NCBI RefSeq assembly: GCF_958298935.1
Contig: NC_084937.1
Span: 20,531,568 to 20,595,567 of the forward strand
DNA length: 64,000 bases
Source of the DNA: Phragmites australis
Lineage: Eukaryota > Streptophyta > Magnoliopsida > Poales > Poaceae
Direction: 5' to 3'
Shown here: positions 12,459 to 24,780 of the stretch, piece by piece
Layout of the letters: the number at the start of each line of letters is the position of its first letter
How positions within the stretch are numbered: the stretch's first letter is position 1
Position numbers and translations under genes: made by a program
The notes under the pieces: model-generated
What the model saw: the letters and a program-made list of their open reading frames with translations, nothing else
Databases searched by the model: none
What the model was told of the DNA's origin: nothing

Positions 12459-15400
12459 TTTTTTAAAAGGTAAAGGGAGTTTTATTTTATCAAACCAATA
12501 AAATTGGTCCGGCCTCTTCATCACATGATGAATTTAGCCATTTATTATTACAAAAGACATAACCAAAATGTATGCAACAAACATCATAAGATGCTAGGAA
12601 ATTTAACAAATATCAAATATTCATTTTAAACACTTAATCTATTGCTAAACCTCCACCCGAACTTGGTGAAGATATCCATCGTTGCGATCTCTAACTGACG
12701 ACATCTTACCCTCGTAATCTCTTGGCCTTCCTTCATCTTCTGAAGTAATATCCAAAAACGAATCCAATGTGTAACCCTGTAGATAACTTGTATAGGAGTG
12801 AATATGCTTGTCTTGTCAAAAACTATATCATTTTGGCTAAGCTAAATTGTCCAACAAATGGCTGCGGCTCCCACCAAAATTTATTTCTTTAGTCCCATAT
12901 CTATTCCACTTAACTACGAACCAAACATGTTAGATACATTAGTACGAGAAGATAATCCAAAGGAAACTTGAACTATTCTCCAAATAAACTTGGCAAAATT
13001 ACAATCGAAGAAAAGATGTTGATAGTCTCGTTACAACTAAAAAACATCACTTTTCATTCCCATGCCAATTTCTTTTTATTAAATTATATTTAGTTAAAAT
13101 CACTCCTTTGTACAAATACCACAAGAAAATGCTGATTTTTAGCGGAAGCTTCAATTCCCACAAGTAACAATTGTTATCCATTATGTTACTATCTAGCACT
13201 GTCCTATACATCGACCGTACCGAGAATTGACCATTTTGGTGTAAAGATCATCTAAACAAGTCAGGCTCCTCAGTTAGATCAACATCAGTGATCTTGGCTA
13301 CTAGATCATGCCATTCTTGAAGCTTTTTTTTATCCCCTACCAAAGTTCTACGAAAAGAAACATTCTGGGGATCATAATTTAGAACTTCTGAAATAGTCTC
13401 TTGCTTTCTATGTGTAATGTTGTATAAATTTGGGTATTGCTCTTTTAAGTTTTTGTTCCTAGCCATTTATCTTCCCAGAATCTAATTTGAGTGTCACCCC
13501 TTAGATGAAAATTCCCAAAGTTTAGGAATATTTCCTTGACGTTCATTAGTCCTGTTCAGAACTGTGAGTTACCAGATTTTTATCCACTTGAGCAATAGTT
13601 TTATTACCCAAATATTTCTTTCTGGTCAATTGTTGCTATGTCCCGTCCTCATTGATAAGCTTAAAAAGCTATTTGCTTAATAGACATTTGTTTTGGATGT
13701 CAGGGTCTTGAATACCCAAGCCACCATGATCATTTGGTCTACATAGAATGCTCCACTTCGCCATCTTATATTTCTTCTTATGATCATTACCTTACCAAAA
13801 AAATCTAGACCGGTAATAGTCTAACTTCTTGAGAACACCCCATGGTATCTCAAAGAAAGATAGCACGAACATGACGAGACTACTCAAAACTAAATTAACA
13901 AGAACTAGCCTCCCCCATAAGGTAAATATTTTCCTTTCCAACTATTCAATCTCTTTTCGAATCGATCTTCTATCAATTTCCAATCCTTATTATTTAAGCG
14001 TATATGGTGCATTGAAATTCCCAGATATCTAAACGGGAAATTCCCTAGTTCACATTCAAAAATTTGTATATATTGATCATCATAGTCTTTGGCTTCTCCA
14101 TAGCAGAATAATTTATTTTTATGAAAATTAATCTTCAGGCCTGAGAGTTGCTCAAAAGTACGAAGCAAGAGCTTCATATTTCTTGCCTGTTCAAGATCAT
14201 GATCAATGAAAAAGATTGTGTCATCCACATATTGAAGAATTGAAAGATCATTTTCAATCAAATGAGGTACTACTCCACATATTTGCCCATCTTCCTTTGC
14301 TAGTGATATGAAAATTGCAAGCATATCAACCACTAAATTAAACAAAATTAGAGATATAGGATCGCCTTATCTTAAACCTTTTCTAGTCTGAAAATATGAA
14401 CCCACCTCATCATTAACCTTAACACCTACACTCCCTTTGCTTACAAATTGTTCTATCCATGAACACCACTCGGTTGAAAAACCTTTCATCATTAAAGCTT
14501 GTTATAAGAAAGGCCATTTGACTTTATCATAAGCCTTCTCAAAATCAAGTTTTAGAATTACCCCATTCAACTTTTTTCTATGCATTTCATGTATAATTTC
14601 GTGCAGAATCACCACTCCTTCTATAATGTCTCTCCCTGGCATAAAGACGGTTTGTGATGTCCTAATTATATTATGTGCAACGCCTGATAGCCTATTAATG
14701 TTAACTTTTGTGAAAATCTTGAAGCTTACATTTAGAAGGCATATAGGTTTGTACTGTTGTATTTGCGTGGTATCAGCTTTCTTTGGTAGCAACATTATTA
14801 TCTCAAAATTAAGGCTAAAAAGAGGTATCTTTCCTTTATGGAATTCATGAAAGAGAGACATCAAGTCCTCTCTTATGACCTTAAAAAATATGGTAAAACT
14901 CAGCTGGGAATATATCTGGTCCCAGTGCTTTGTTATTTCATTTGAAAAAAAAGCCTCTTTTACCTCCTTTTCAGTAAACATGGCTGTCAACATCTCATTT
15001 TCAGCATCTAAAACCTGGGGAATATCATCTCTATGCTTTCAATCATAGAAAACTCCGTATTAGCCGAAAGGCCAAATAGACCTTAGTATTACTGCGTGAT
15101 GTATGACTTTAGCTCTTTTTCACCTTTGATGATTTGGTCCCCATGTTCTAATTGAAATATACGAGTTTTCTGATATTTTTCATTTGCTACCAATTGAATG
15201 TATTTCGTATTGCAATCACCTTGTAACAACTGTGCCATCTTTGCTCTTTAATACCATATTATTTCCTCTTCCCTTAAGAGTTGGATCAATCTTTCTTTCA
15301 AATATTGCTTTAAATCCACCTTTTGTGGCTGAAGCAATATATGTTGTGCTTTTTTGTCCAACTCACTTACTCTTTTTAAGAGTTATTTCTTTTCTTTCTT

Positions 15401-15504
15401 ATTGGCATCACTCATGTTCTTCGTCCATCCTCTTAAGAATCCGTATCTTATTCTGCTATTTTTGCAATAGAGTATGACCCTTAGATTCTTTCCGCCATAG
15501 AAAT
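12459..15504 (-). mobile_element. 5'-truncated L1-type LINE
   Basis: A non-LTR retrotransposon on the minus strand. Its 3' end is the short T tract at 12458-12465 (poly-A in sense). Its 5' end is truncated inside the linker upstream of RT; a block reading LLQGDCNTKYIQLVANEK is visible near 15180-15230. It is flanked by exact 16-bp duplications ATCACATACAAATACT at 12443-12458 and 15505-15520, which defines both ends. At about 3.0 kb it is roughly half the usual full length. The endonuclease domain is missing and RT is broken by stops, so it is dead. Confidence 0.9.
13248..15000 (-). pseudogene. LINE ORF2 reverse transcriptase (broken)
   Basis: The N-terminal RT blocks are at 14502-14993: QYKPICLLNVSFKIFTKV, then MPGRDIIEGVVILHEIIHEM and LKLDFEKAYDKVKWPFL. 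The catalytic block is at 13905-14345 with QYVDDTIFF, followed by LSGLKINFHKNK and FPFRYLGISM, the classic L1 order. A C-terminal remnant at 13248-13466 (EQYPNLYNITHRKQETISEV) matches the late part of plant LINE ORF2. Frame breaks near 13500-13900 and 14350-14500 separate the blocks. The YVDD residues themselves are intact. Confidence 0.85.
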
Positions 15505-15520
15505 ATCACATACAAATACT
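15505..15520. repeat. Target-site duplication of the first LINE (right copy)
   Basis: ATCACATACAAATACT, identical to 12443-12458. It marks the truncated 5' end of the LINE. Confidence 0.9.
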
Positions 15521-16748
15521 ACCACATAGGAATATCGACTCTGAACGGTTCAGTTGCCACAGAAAAAAAAAACAGTTACCAAAGGACGCGAGATGCTTGG
15601 CCTCCCCTTTCTTAGGCACTAATCAAGGTCAAGACACCGGGTATTGATCCAAGCACATGGGGCGCCGGCTGGAGCATGTAAGGTTCGGCGGCCAGAAAGC
15701 GGACACAAGTGAACTCTCGCCTCCTGGGGGCCTTGATTTTTATGCATGAAAGAGAGAGAAGAAGAGAGATCGCTTACTTGGTGACCCTCCATCCGTTACT
15801 GCCGTGCATAGGATTACGGAATATTACGAGTCCAATAGAAGGGGCGATAAGATTACGCGGAGCCGAAAGCAGGGCAGCGTCGTCGTACGACGCACGGGGG
15901 CGAAAAGGACGGACGGCCTGCTGCGTTCTCATGTATTCGCTTGGTCAGGAGGCTGCCGGCGGCGGCCTGGATAGGTGAGGTGGGGATGGGCTGGTGCCGG
16001 GGTTGCGGTGCGGCCGCTGCCGCGAGTGTGGAATCTGAGCGTGCGGGACGTGACGGCCACGGCCGAACGGCTGCCGACGGCGGGACGCAACGCAACGCCG
16101 GCGTGTTCTTGGTTTGCTGGGTGGGTGTTCGTCACGTTGTTCGTCATGCTTTTCGTTCCGGGCTTGCCTTTCTCGACCCGTCACGTTTTTTGCGTGATTG
16201 GAAGCGTGGCCGAGTTTCTCGGTGGGACATGTAGAGAAAATAGTATATACACGCAGAAACAAAATTGGTAGAATCAGGGATGGGTTCAAGGGGGCTGGGT
16301 TTTTTTTTGTCATAAACGAGGGAGAGAAGGAAGGAAAAAAAAGAATGAAGAGAAAGAAAAAGAAGAAGAGAGAGGTGGATGAGCTCCCTATCTGATTCGT
16401 CTCAACCCGCCATTGGTAGAATATGAACTCGAGGTCAATAGGTCACTTCGAAGGACGCCTCTTCTATCAGAAAATAAAAGAAGCTGGTGACATTTGGGCT
16501 CGTGAGCCCATGGCGCTTGCTCAGCATCGGTTCAAATACTGGACTCCGATTTAAACGAGGCCACTGCACAAGGGTCTTTCTTTGTCAACTGGACTTTACT
16601 TCGTTTCGGGCTTTCGGTCAGGCCCACCAACGTGAGAGGCAGGAATTGATAATGGATAAGGCCCAATTGTAGTCCAGTAGGCCGCATGCCTCGTTCGTTT
16701 TTTATATTTTTAAATCTGAAAATTATAAATATATATATCCATTTTGAA
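15521..16748. other. Stretch between the two LINEs, no recognisable gene
   Basis: This contains a GC-rich patch (about 15840-16200) flanked by purine-rich sequence (16320-16375). Several overlapping open frames on both strands are a consequence of high GC; none shows a domain I recognise. It may be the remains of a promoter or first exon, but nothing in the sequence proves this. Confidence 0.4.
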
Positions 16749-16839
16749 TTTTTTTTAATGGAAACAGCTTCCATTAACACAAAGGCACAGCTGAGTTGCT
16801 GGCCACGCAAGCTGTTACAACAACCGGGAAATTCTCAAG

Positions 16840-17511
16840 CTAAAGTTGAGAAGCTTCCCTAACAAGTTTAGAATCATAATTTGCTAATACATCTATGGCC
16901 GTATTACATTCTCTGGGACAGTGGACGACCCCAGTTTCATTGAAATGCATCGACAGCAGATTACGAGCTTCCATTACTAACACTCCAAGTGGGGAGAGAT
17001 CATACAATTTTCCGGATAAAGCAGCCACCAAGTTTGAAGCATCTGTTTCAATAATGATCCTTGTCATGCCCCATTGTCTTGCCTGGCTAAGGGCAGCCAT
17101 AGCTGCTTCCAGTTCTGCATGGAAAGCATTATTTGCCCTTGCAACCTGTCCAGCTCCTGCAGCAAGAAGTTCTCCTGAGTTATCACGAATTACAAAACCC
17201 CAACCGACAGTTTTGTTGGTGTCAGAAAAAGAACTGTCTATGTTCACTTTCAGAATTTCACTTGGAGGAGGTTTCCATTTTGCCTGAGCTCTGTCAGTTC
17301 GGTTGTGGGACTCTTTTTTCAACTGTTCAAGGTTCGACCATTGTGATAATCGATGAAAGACATCATCAGGATTCCTGCTACTCTCCCCTGCATTAATTTT
17401 ATTTCTTGTCGACCACCATACCCATAGCAGCACACACGTCTTGATCTGTTTTTCTGATTCCAAAGTCCATAAAGTTCTAAAAATGTCTTTTGCCGATATG
17501 CATTCAATCAA
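16840..17511 (-). pseudogene. LINE RNase H domain (long open remnant)
   Basis: A 223-codon open stretch ending the LINE ORF2. The RNase H fold starts at LKVNIDSSFSDTNKTVGWGF (first Asp, about residue 92), with HAELEAAMAALSQAR (Glu), IIIETDASNLVAALSG (Asp) and a last block NTAIDVLANYDSKLV. All four acidic positions look present. This type of RNase H (RVT_3) is common in plant LINE ORF2 C-termini and in genes derived from them. Here it sits in its LINE context, so I read it as part of the element and not as a domesticated gene. Confidence 0.85.
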
Positions 17512-17607
17512 TCTCAGTCGAATAGCTTACATATCTGCTCTTCTCCAAATTTCCTTGACCCATTTACATTTTAGGAAGAGGTGACCCCCATCTTCATCCA
17601 TTCTACA

Positions 17608-18345
17608 TCAAACTGGGCAACTTGTTTCATTATCAACCCCTCTACGAGCCAAACTAGTACGGAAGGGTAGGCTATTATGGCTTAGCCACCAGAGAAAAAC
17701 TTTAATCTTATTTGGTATTGGGAGTTTCCAGATTTTCTCCCAAATTTGGTTCATGGGCTCTCCATTCTCTGAATTTGCAGCATCTCTGTTCAGATTTTGA
17801 TCCCTTAATTGCACACCCAATTTGTATGCAGATTTGACAGAGAAGATCCCTTTGTGATCAAAGTGCCAAGCCGGCATATCTTCAAAATTTTCTTTTAGTG
17901 GAATCGATAAGATACATTATGCATCTTCTTGGCAGAAAATCAAGTTAACAAGGTCTGTATCCCATTCCATGGTGTCTGGATTGATAAGTTTAGAAACACG
18001 ATGAAGGATACATTGGCCTCTATGTGTTGCTGGTCTTCGAGTTGTTCCTCTAGGTAACCATGGATCATTCCAAATATCAATACTGTCCCCATTTCCAACT
18101 CGCCATATCAAGCCTTTTTTAACTAGGAAAGCTGCCTTTAGGATACTACGCCATGTGTAAGATATTCCCGGCCTTGAAACCGCATTGAGGACACATCCAT
18201 TTGGGAAATACCGAGCCTTTAAAATTTTTGCACACAGGGATTCTAGATCAACTAAAAGGCGCCAGAACTGTTTGGCCAGCATAGCTTGATTAAAAATATG
18301 CAAATCCCTAAAGCCCAAGCCTCCCTTCTTTTTAGACTGTGTCAT
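17608..18345 (-). pseudogene. LINE region between RT and RNase H, with zf-RVT-like block
   Basis: 17917-18345 reads KKKGGLGFRDLHIFNQAMLA and KQFWRLL, the conserved post-RT block, then WRVGNGDSIDIWNDPWLP. 17608-17877 reads FSVKSAYKLGVQL and PIPNKIKVFLWWLSHNSLPF, the zinc-binding RT-associated region found in plant LINEs, ending ...NETSCPV. A frame break lies between 17877 and 17917. Confidence 0.85.
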
Positions 18346-18556
18346 TTTTTCTCAGCTCACCCAATGAATCTTTCTATCCTCCTCTTTGTTGGCACCACCA
18401 GAAACGAGCAATAAGAGAATTGACTTGTTCACAGAAGCCTTTAGTAAGATCAAAACATGACATTGCAAAGGTTGGGATAGCTTGTACTACTGCTTTGATG
18501 AGGATCTCTTTCCCAGCTTTAGATAAGAGTTTTTCTTTCCACCCTTGAATTCGACC

Positions 18557-19757
18557 CTAGATCTTCTGCTTAATGTATTCAAAAGCTCTTTTCTTGGAAT
18601 GACCGATGAAAATGGGAAGTCCCAAATACCGATCATTTTGTACATCAGATGAAACTCCCAAACAGTTCAACACCTGGGTCTTATGGCTCTGTGGCGTATT
18701 ATTACTGAACATTACTGCTGTTTTATCCATATTTAGCAGTTGACCGGATGACTCCTCGTACAGTTGTAGTGTTTTTTGCAGTTTATTTGCAACCTCTCCT
18801 GTGGCCTTCATAAAAATAACTGAGTCATCAGCGAAGAATATGTGATTAATTCTTGGAGCACCTTGACAAAGCTCAACCCCTCGAATGCTACCATTCTCAT
18901 CAGCTTCATCTAAATGTGTAGATAGGCCTTCTGCACAAATAATGAAAAGGTATGGTGATAAAGGGTCCCTTGCCTCAATCCTCGACAAGGTGTGATTACC
19001 TCTGTAAATTCTGCATTTACTTTGATTTGATATGATACTGCGGTGACGCATTTCATAAGTAACTGGACCCATGTTGCAGAGAAACCCAATTTCGTCATCA
19101 TGCCTTCTAGGAAAGCCCATTTGACGCGATCATATGCTTTACTCATGTCCAATTTAACTGCAGCCAGACCTTGAACCCCTCTTCTTTTATTTCTCATATA
19201 ATGTGTCATTTCATAAGCTATCAACACATTGTCTGTGATAAGTCTACTTGGAACAAAGGCACTCTGGTAAGGGATATAATATCAGGCAGGATAACCTTCA
19301 GCCGGTTTGCCAAGACTTTTGATATGAGCTTGTAAAGCACATTGCATAAACTGATCGGCCTCAGATCTTTTATTCGATCAGGATTTTTGGTTTTAGGAAT
19401 AAGTACCACCGTTGTAGAATTCCATCCCGCTGGCATTGCACCACCATTGAGAACTGTCAACACCTCATCTTGGACCCGGCTACTAATTAAAGACCAAAAC
19501 CTTTTGTAGAAAATTGATGGCATGCCGTCTGGTCCAGGGGCTTTTAGATCACCAATACTGTCCAAAGCTTCCTTTACTTCTTCTCTTTGAAAGGTTTTTA
19601 ATAAGAAATCATTCATCTCCTGGGACACCTTCCTCTGAACTTTCTGTAACAGTTCATTTGCTCTTGTCCCTGCATGTGTAGAAAACAAACTCTTGTAATG
19701 GTTAGTGATAAAAGTTCTAAGCTGCTCCTCCCCCTCCACTACTTCACCATTCTCCAT
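18557..19757 (-). pseudogene. LINE reverse transcriptase domain (broken)
   Basis: Frame 19221-19757 carries LKAPGPDGMPSIFYKRFW and TTVVLIPKTKNPDRIKDLRP, then ISLCNVLYKLISKVLANRLK. Frame 18910-19227 continues with [20 protein letters not shown]. Frame 18557-19120 carries [18 protein letters not shown] and the catalytic NHIFFADDSVIFMKA, then SSGQLLNMDKTAVMFS. All blocks are in order, so only a few frameshifts or small deletions have broken it. A DPLSP-like segment is present in two frames around 18950, marking one frameshift. Confidence 0.9.
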
Positions 19758-20208
19758 TCTTAACTTTTTTATTTTGTTTGTTTTTCTCCTCTCCGAGGCA
19801 TACGCATGGAAGAAATCCGTGTTACGGTCACCCTTTGTTAGCCAAGCGGTATGAGCTCACTGCTTCCAGTGAAGATATTTTTGATCCTGCAAGAGCTCCA
19901 ACTTATACCGTACATGTTCCCGGTTAACACGTTATTGAGTAATGCTGCCTCTTCTACATTTCTCCAATTCTCTCTTTATTCTTTTAATCTTATTCTCAAG
20001 CTCTCCTACTACATTTTTATCCCACTCTCGAAGTTCTCCTAGCACTCTGCTTTGTGCTTCCCCTACCCCCTGCGCCCCTGCACAAAAAGCAGCCTCCCAA
20101 CTATTTTGTACCATCTCCATACACCCGTCCTCCTCAAGCCATCTCGCCTCAAACTTCATTTGATTGTTTGATGCTGATCTACTTGTCCGATCTTCCCATT
20201 CACCACAA

Positions 20209-20663
20209 TCAACAATAATAGGACGGTGGTCTAAAATGAATCACCCAGTACAGTGGGAAGCGCAATCTCCACTTGTTGTTAGCCACCGCCCGGTCAAGCC
20301 TTTCTCTGATGTAACCATCCGCATTATGTTGATGATTTCTCCACGTGAACATGTCCCCAACGAAACCCAAATCCTCCATTTGACAATCTTCTAGGACCGA
20401 TCTGAATTTATCCATACACACCTGGGGTTGCATCTGTCCTCCTTCCTTTTCGAAACCAAAAAGGATTTCATTAAAATCTCCCATACATATCCAAGGGCGC
20501 TTATGGTGATTATGTAAAAGGCGCAAAAGTCTCCACGTTTTATCCTTTTCATCATTTTTTGGTTCTCCATAAATACCAGTGAATCGCCATAAGAAGCCGT
20601 CATCATCAACCATTTTGAAATTTTGCAACCATATACTCCTGTCACCCTACCAATAGGATACAT
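20209..20663 (-). pseudogene. LINE endonuclease domain (partial)
   Basis: An apurinic/apyrimidinic-type endonuclease that nicks target DNA. Visible blocks are WRFTGIYGEPKNDEKDKTW, then WICMGDFNEILFGFEKEGG with the catalytic GDFN, then FTWRNHQHNADGYIRERLDR (the ERLDR block). The N-terminal part (WNCRG-type block) is absent, so the copy is 5'-truncated. The reading continues only to 20209 before the frame breaks ahead of the SDH block. Confidence 0.85.
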
Positions 20664-21901
20664 GTTTTCAAATTTTTTGAGAGCTATACGATAGCATCTT
20701 CTACATCATATAATTTTTCATTACTATTTTTTTAATTTTAAGAGTATTAGAATGCAATATTTTTTGTTTTCTTAAAACTTGTTGCTTGTTGGTATAACGA
20801 CATGAGTATATATAATTACAAATTTTCAAAATAGAGACATGTATATGCAATTTTTGGATTTAAAAAATATAAAAGTAGAAAATTCTTGTTTTCAAGGCGT
20901 TGTTGCGGAATTGTGGTTTGTGAAATGTCCACGTGAATGTACGATTTCCTCTTAATTACTCTAGAAAAACAAGTCCTTCTAAAAAATGTGGTTACAGAGG
21001 TGACACGGAAAACGCAAAATGCCTCTTGGTGTTCTCTGGTTTCAGGGGGACACACGTGCAACCGTGCACGTTGGGGTAAAATTTTCCAACGAATTGATTT
21101 TTTTCTCGAAAATGGGCACATCAATAATATTAAAGATTTGGAACACAAATATTTTGGTTTTTGAGTAGGCTATAAAAATTTAACAAAAAAGAAGCTAAAA
21201 TTGTACTACTCGCACATGTTAGGTCTGACCATCGGATCATGAGCGCGATCACTCTGGATTCACGATAACGCAAGCGACCAGACTTCTCGACCACCCGAGC
21301 GATCAGAAGAGCGACTAGTCGTACCTGCTCCGATCACGACCAGTCGTACATGCTCCGATCATGACCAGTCTAGCTATCCGTCGTGTACGTACTGTTCTCG
21401 ATCACACCGATCGATCAGCAATGTCCAGTAACTCTTGAGTCGTGTACTACTCGATGAGAATGAACCGTGCATCTCGACGAGAAACGAATAGAACGTCGAA
21501 CAACAGAAACTTGACGAAAATAATAAAATAAGGCAAAAACTCTCCAGAGCAAATTTTAGACTTTCTTCAACTCGTGACTTGCACGACTCTGTATCTTACA
21601 ATGACCTGCTAACTCCGAATTCTAACACGAATCATACCAGTTCGCAATCCGATTCTAACTCTAACTTCAACTTAAACTCTACGTACATAGGAAACAACAC
21701 TATAACCATATACAGACAGTATACAATCTCCTTACTTCCGCATAAACAAGTCCCCGAATCGTAGGACAGGGATTAAGTCCAACAGCACAGACACAACGAA
21801 GGCGAGGCTGCGCTCCGGTTAGAGTTCCCGAGTCCACGGCTGCACACGTCGCTGCTTCCTCTCCATTCCTCCACGTCCAACCCCCGGTCCCTCCCACCGC
21901 C
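20664..21901. other. Upstream region of the hydrolase pseudogene; possible solo LTR
   Basis: 20664-21190 is AT-rich. From 21217 (TGTTAGGTCTGACC) to about 21769 (...AATCGTAGGACA) the composition changes, with TG...CA ends like a short LTR, but no target duplication was found. Within it, 21304-21370 holds two copies of a 26-base unit sharing CGACCAGTCGTAC.TGCTCCGATCA. 21770-21901 is the probable 5' untranslated region of the pseudogene. Confidence 0.35.
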
Positions 21902-22389
21902 ATGCCTCCCGCCACCGCCGCCTTCCTCTACCCCGCCGTCGCGGTCTCCAGTCGCGCGCTTCCACTCCGGCGGGCGAGGCACCTCGCCGTCCGCGCCGTC
22001 GCCTCCCTTCCCGCCTCCAAGCCCGTCCCTGCGTCTTCCAAGGTGCGATCGCCTGGCGCTTACTCATTTGGTTGTAGTGTACTGCATACCGGTTCCGGTT
22101 TCATGCCGGATTGAACTGATGAGCTCACTGAGATCGATGAAATAGCTCGGATTCGTAGCGCGATTGGAATGTGGTTACGTAAACTGCTAAGATGCTCACT
22201 TTTCGATCTCATGTTGTTGGGCAATAGGGGTTGCGATTCCCTACCTGTGATGGTCAAGTTAGAAGTACGATGGGTAGACTCCGTGATCTTCGAGTCTATA
22301 CACTGTTTTGGTTCGCTTAAGTATGTGGAGATGCAGATAATGAAGAAATTGTCATGTAAGAGTAAAAGATGAAAACGCAATAACTCTTA

Positions 22390-22577
22390 CAGCGGCGGAG
22401 CTTGAGAGGAAAAGTTGACGGGGGAAATCTAAGATACACACCTAAATATATACTCAATTTAGTGTTCTTGTTAATATAAATGTGATGAAAATTAGTGTTC
22501 TCTATAGAAATTTTCTACCAAGGGGGGGGGGGGGGGGGGGCATGGCCACCTTTGGTTTCAATGAAGCCCCGTCCCTG
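22390..22577. mobile_element. hAT-type MITE in intron 1
   Basis: A 188-bp element with imperfect terminal inverted repeats, CAGCGGCGGAGCTTGAG at the left and complement CAGGGACGGGGCTTCA at the right. It is flanked by AACTCTTA at 22382-22389 and 22578-22585 (the match extends to 9 bases if the next C is counted). CAGGG-type ends and an 8-bp duplication are typical of hAT elements. It contains a run of 19 G (22522-22540) and no coding sequence. Confidence 0.75.
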
Positions 22578-23002
22578 AACTCTTACTCTGAATGGGTAGA
22601 AGACATTCCTTAATTTGAATTGAGTTTAAAACACCAGCGTCAACATACATCATATATTGTGTACCGTAATTTGAGTTAATTTTAAGATATCTTCTATTCT
22701 ACTCTACATGTAGCAAATCCTTGAAATTTCAGTTGTGGAGAGGGAAGGGGGATCTTATGATCATTGATCAGATACCTCTTTATTTCCTAAGAAGAACTAA
22801 GCATTAAGTTTTACATCATATAGACTAAAAAACCTAAAAACGTAAGATTTGCCGCCTCCAGTTCTTACTATCTTACTATAAGCCAATATGACACCTGTCA
22901 CAATTGGAAAATGATCAGTTTAACTTTGTTTATGATGTTTGGCACAAGAAAAAAAAAGAAAGCCTACTGTGATTATTGTATTAGAATCTACAAATCTTTC
23001 TG

Positions 23003-23880
23003 TATTAAGCTAATAAGAGGGAACATTGGATACAAAGAATAGGATATGGCAGATCGCCCTCTAATCCCGGGCTTCTCCAGTAGACTCAACGCTCTGATCG
23101 ATGCTAAGGATAGATCGCCCTCTAATCGCTAGGCTTCTCCAGCCGAGAAGAGGCTCTGATCTAACCATCTGAACAAAAGCCCTTTGCTGAATTCTTCTTG
23201 CTTGATTACAATAGGTGATGCGTCCTCCTTTATATAGTAGTCGGTCCTAACAATCTAAACTAACAAATCTTATCTTTAAGACTAACTAATATATCTTATC
23301 TCTAACTAATCTAATATGATCCCTAATCTTATCTCCAACTCGGTGCTACAACAACACTGCTACAGTGACACCGACGAATAGTAATTTCAGCCCTCCTTGC
23401 AAGACAACTTGTCCTCGAGCTGTCTATTTAAGGAGAACAGCGACGACGAATTGATGTGCGGCGGCAGAAATTGTTGGAGGGCGATGGTCCGCAGCAAGAA
23501 AACGTCTTGATACCAAATATTATGCTTATAAGAGGGAACATTGGATACAAGGAGTAGGATATGGCAGATCACCCTCTAATCTCGGGCTTCTCCAGTAGAC
23601 TCGAGGCTCTGATTGATGCCAAGGACAGATCGCCCTCTAATCATTGGGCTTCTCCCGCTAAGAAGAGGTTTTGATCTAATCATCTGGGCAAAAGCTCTTT
23701 GCTGAATTCTTATTGCTTGATTACAATAGGTGATGCGCCATCCTTTGTATATGAGCCGGTCCTAACAATCTAAACTAATAAATCTTATCTCTAACTAATC
23801 TAATCTAATCCCTAATCTTATCTCTAACTTGGTGCTACAGCAACGCTCTGCTACAGTGCCACCGACGAACAGTAATTTCA
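23003..23880 (-). mobile_element. TRIM (terminal-repeat retrotransposon in miniature) in intron 1
   Basis: Two direct repeats, 23003-23389 and 23518-23880, share long near-identical runs (for example AAGAGGGAACATTGGATACA at 23015 and 23530). They enclose only 128 bp. On the minus strand TGGTATCAAGACG (23515-23503) sits two bases inside the 5' LTR and resembles a Met-tRNA primer site, and GCAAGGAGGG (near 23392-23401, minus) lies at the other inner edge like a polypurine tract. There is no coding capacity, so mobility would depend on another element. I could not define a target duplication. Confidence 0.8.
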
Positions 23881-24688
23881 GCACATAACACTCTGTCTCA
23901 AAAGAAAAAGAAAGAAAAAGGAAAGAATCTTTCAACCTTTTGGGCTAACATTCTGTAACCCTCATCTCTATTTTTTTTCTCTCATTCTCCTTCTCCCCCT
24001 CTCAATCATACCATTTTCTAACCCTTTTGCCTTCTGTCCTTTCATCTGCTTATCCAGTAGTTCTCCTGTTGATTTATCTAGTTTCAGACTGCTAGTTAAT
24101 AGTCTGACATCTACTTTGATCATGCCGATTTCTTTTCTTCACAACCAATGTTATATGTTACTATCTTTGCTTCTGCATTTTTACCTGCTAGCCAGCTAAT
24201 GAAATGATTTTTGGAATGTTAATTTAATTTCTCGGTGTGTATAGCTGAGTTTATGCGTAAAATGTGCATGATTTCTTAGAGAGTGAAGTTGTTGTTTTTT
24301 TGCTCCTACCATCACAATGAGGAGAGAATAAGATTTACGAAATGGACCTTATATGGTTAAAACGAGATATAGGGAGGCAAGCAAATGTGCCATCCTGCTC
24401 TCCTTGTTTTCTTCCTTCACTTCTTTTCTGATAGATCCCTCACTTATTCTTCTCTCCGTGTGATTAGTGTGCTGCACCGTGCTAGGTTGTGGAATCCTTT
24501 CAATTGCCCATTCATTGCAATTTGCCATGTTTGTTTTTCTAAAACCAGACTTCATCATGTCACTGCATTTTTTTAGTGTATGTAAGCTGTGAGGAAGACT
24601 GAAATATGAATTGAATTGCAAAAAGTTTTCTAACAATCAGATCATTAACTGTTAGCTTAATACTCCAAAAGCTTGGACCATTTAAGAT

Positions 24689-24780
24689 ATGCCATTATTA
24701 TTATCATCTGTGAAGCCTGCTCATGTGGATGTGACATGCCATTATTATTATCATCTATGAATCCTGCTCATGTCGATGTG
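24689..24780. repeat. 46-bp tandem duplication in intron 1
   Basis: Two adjacent copies of a 46-base unit beginning ATGCCATTATTATTATCATC (24689-24734 and 24735-24780) differ at about three positions. No role is evident. Confidence 0.8.

Larger units (their letters stand above)
16749..20663 (-). mobile_element. L1-type LINE fragment with RNase H
   Basis: A minus-strand LINE whose 3' end is the T8 tract at 16749-16756. In sense order it carries an endonuclease (20209-20663, N-terminus missing), linker, RT (18557-19757), a zinc-binding RT-associated region (17608-17877) and an RNase H domain (16840-17511). I could not find a convincing target duplication, so the 5' limit near 20663 is where coding similarity ends. 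It is a different subfamily from the LINE at 12459-15504: its active site is FADD rather than YVDD, and it has a recognisable RNase H. Confidence 0.85.

Noticed and set aside
15853..16313. Overlapping open frames of 80-122 codons on both strands
   Set aside because: A GC-rich patch leaves all frames open. No start context, domain or splice pattern supports any of them.
16840..17511. A stand-alone RNase H gene (domesticated)
   Set aside because: It continues directly from the LINE zinc-binding region in the right order and orientation, and ends at the LINE tail.
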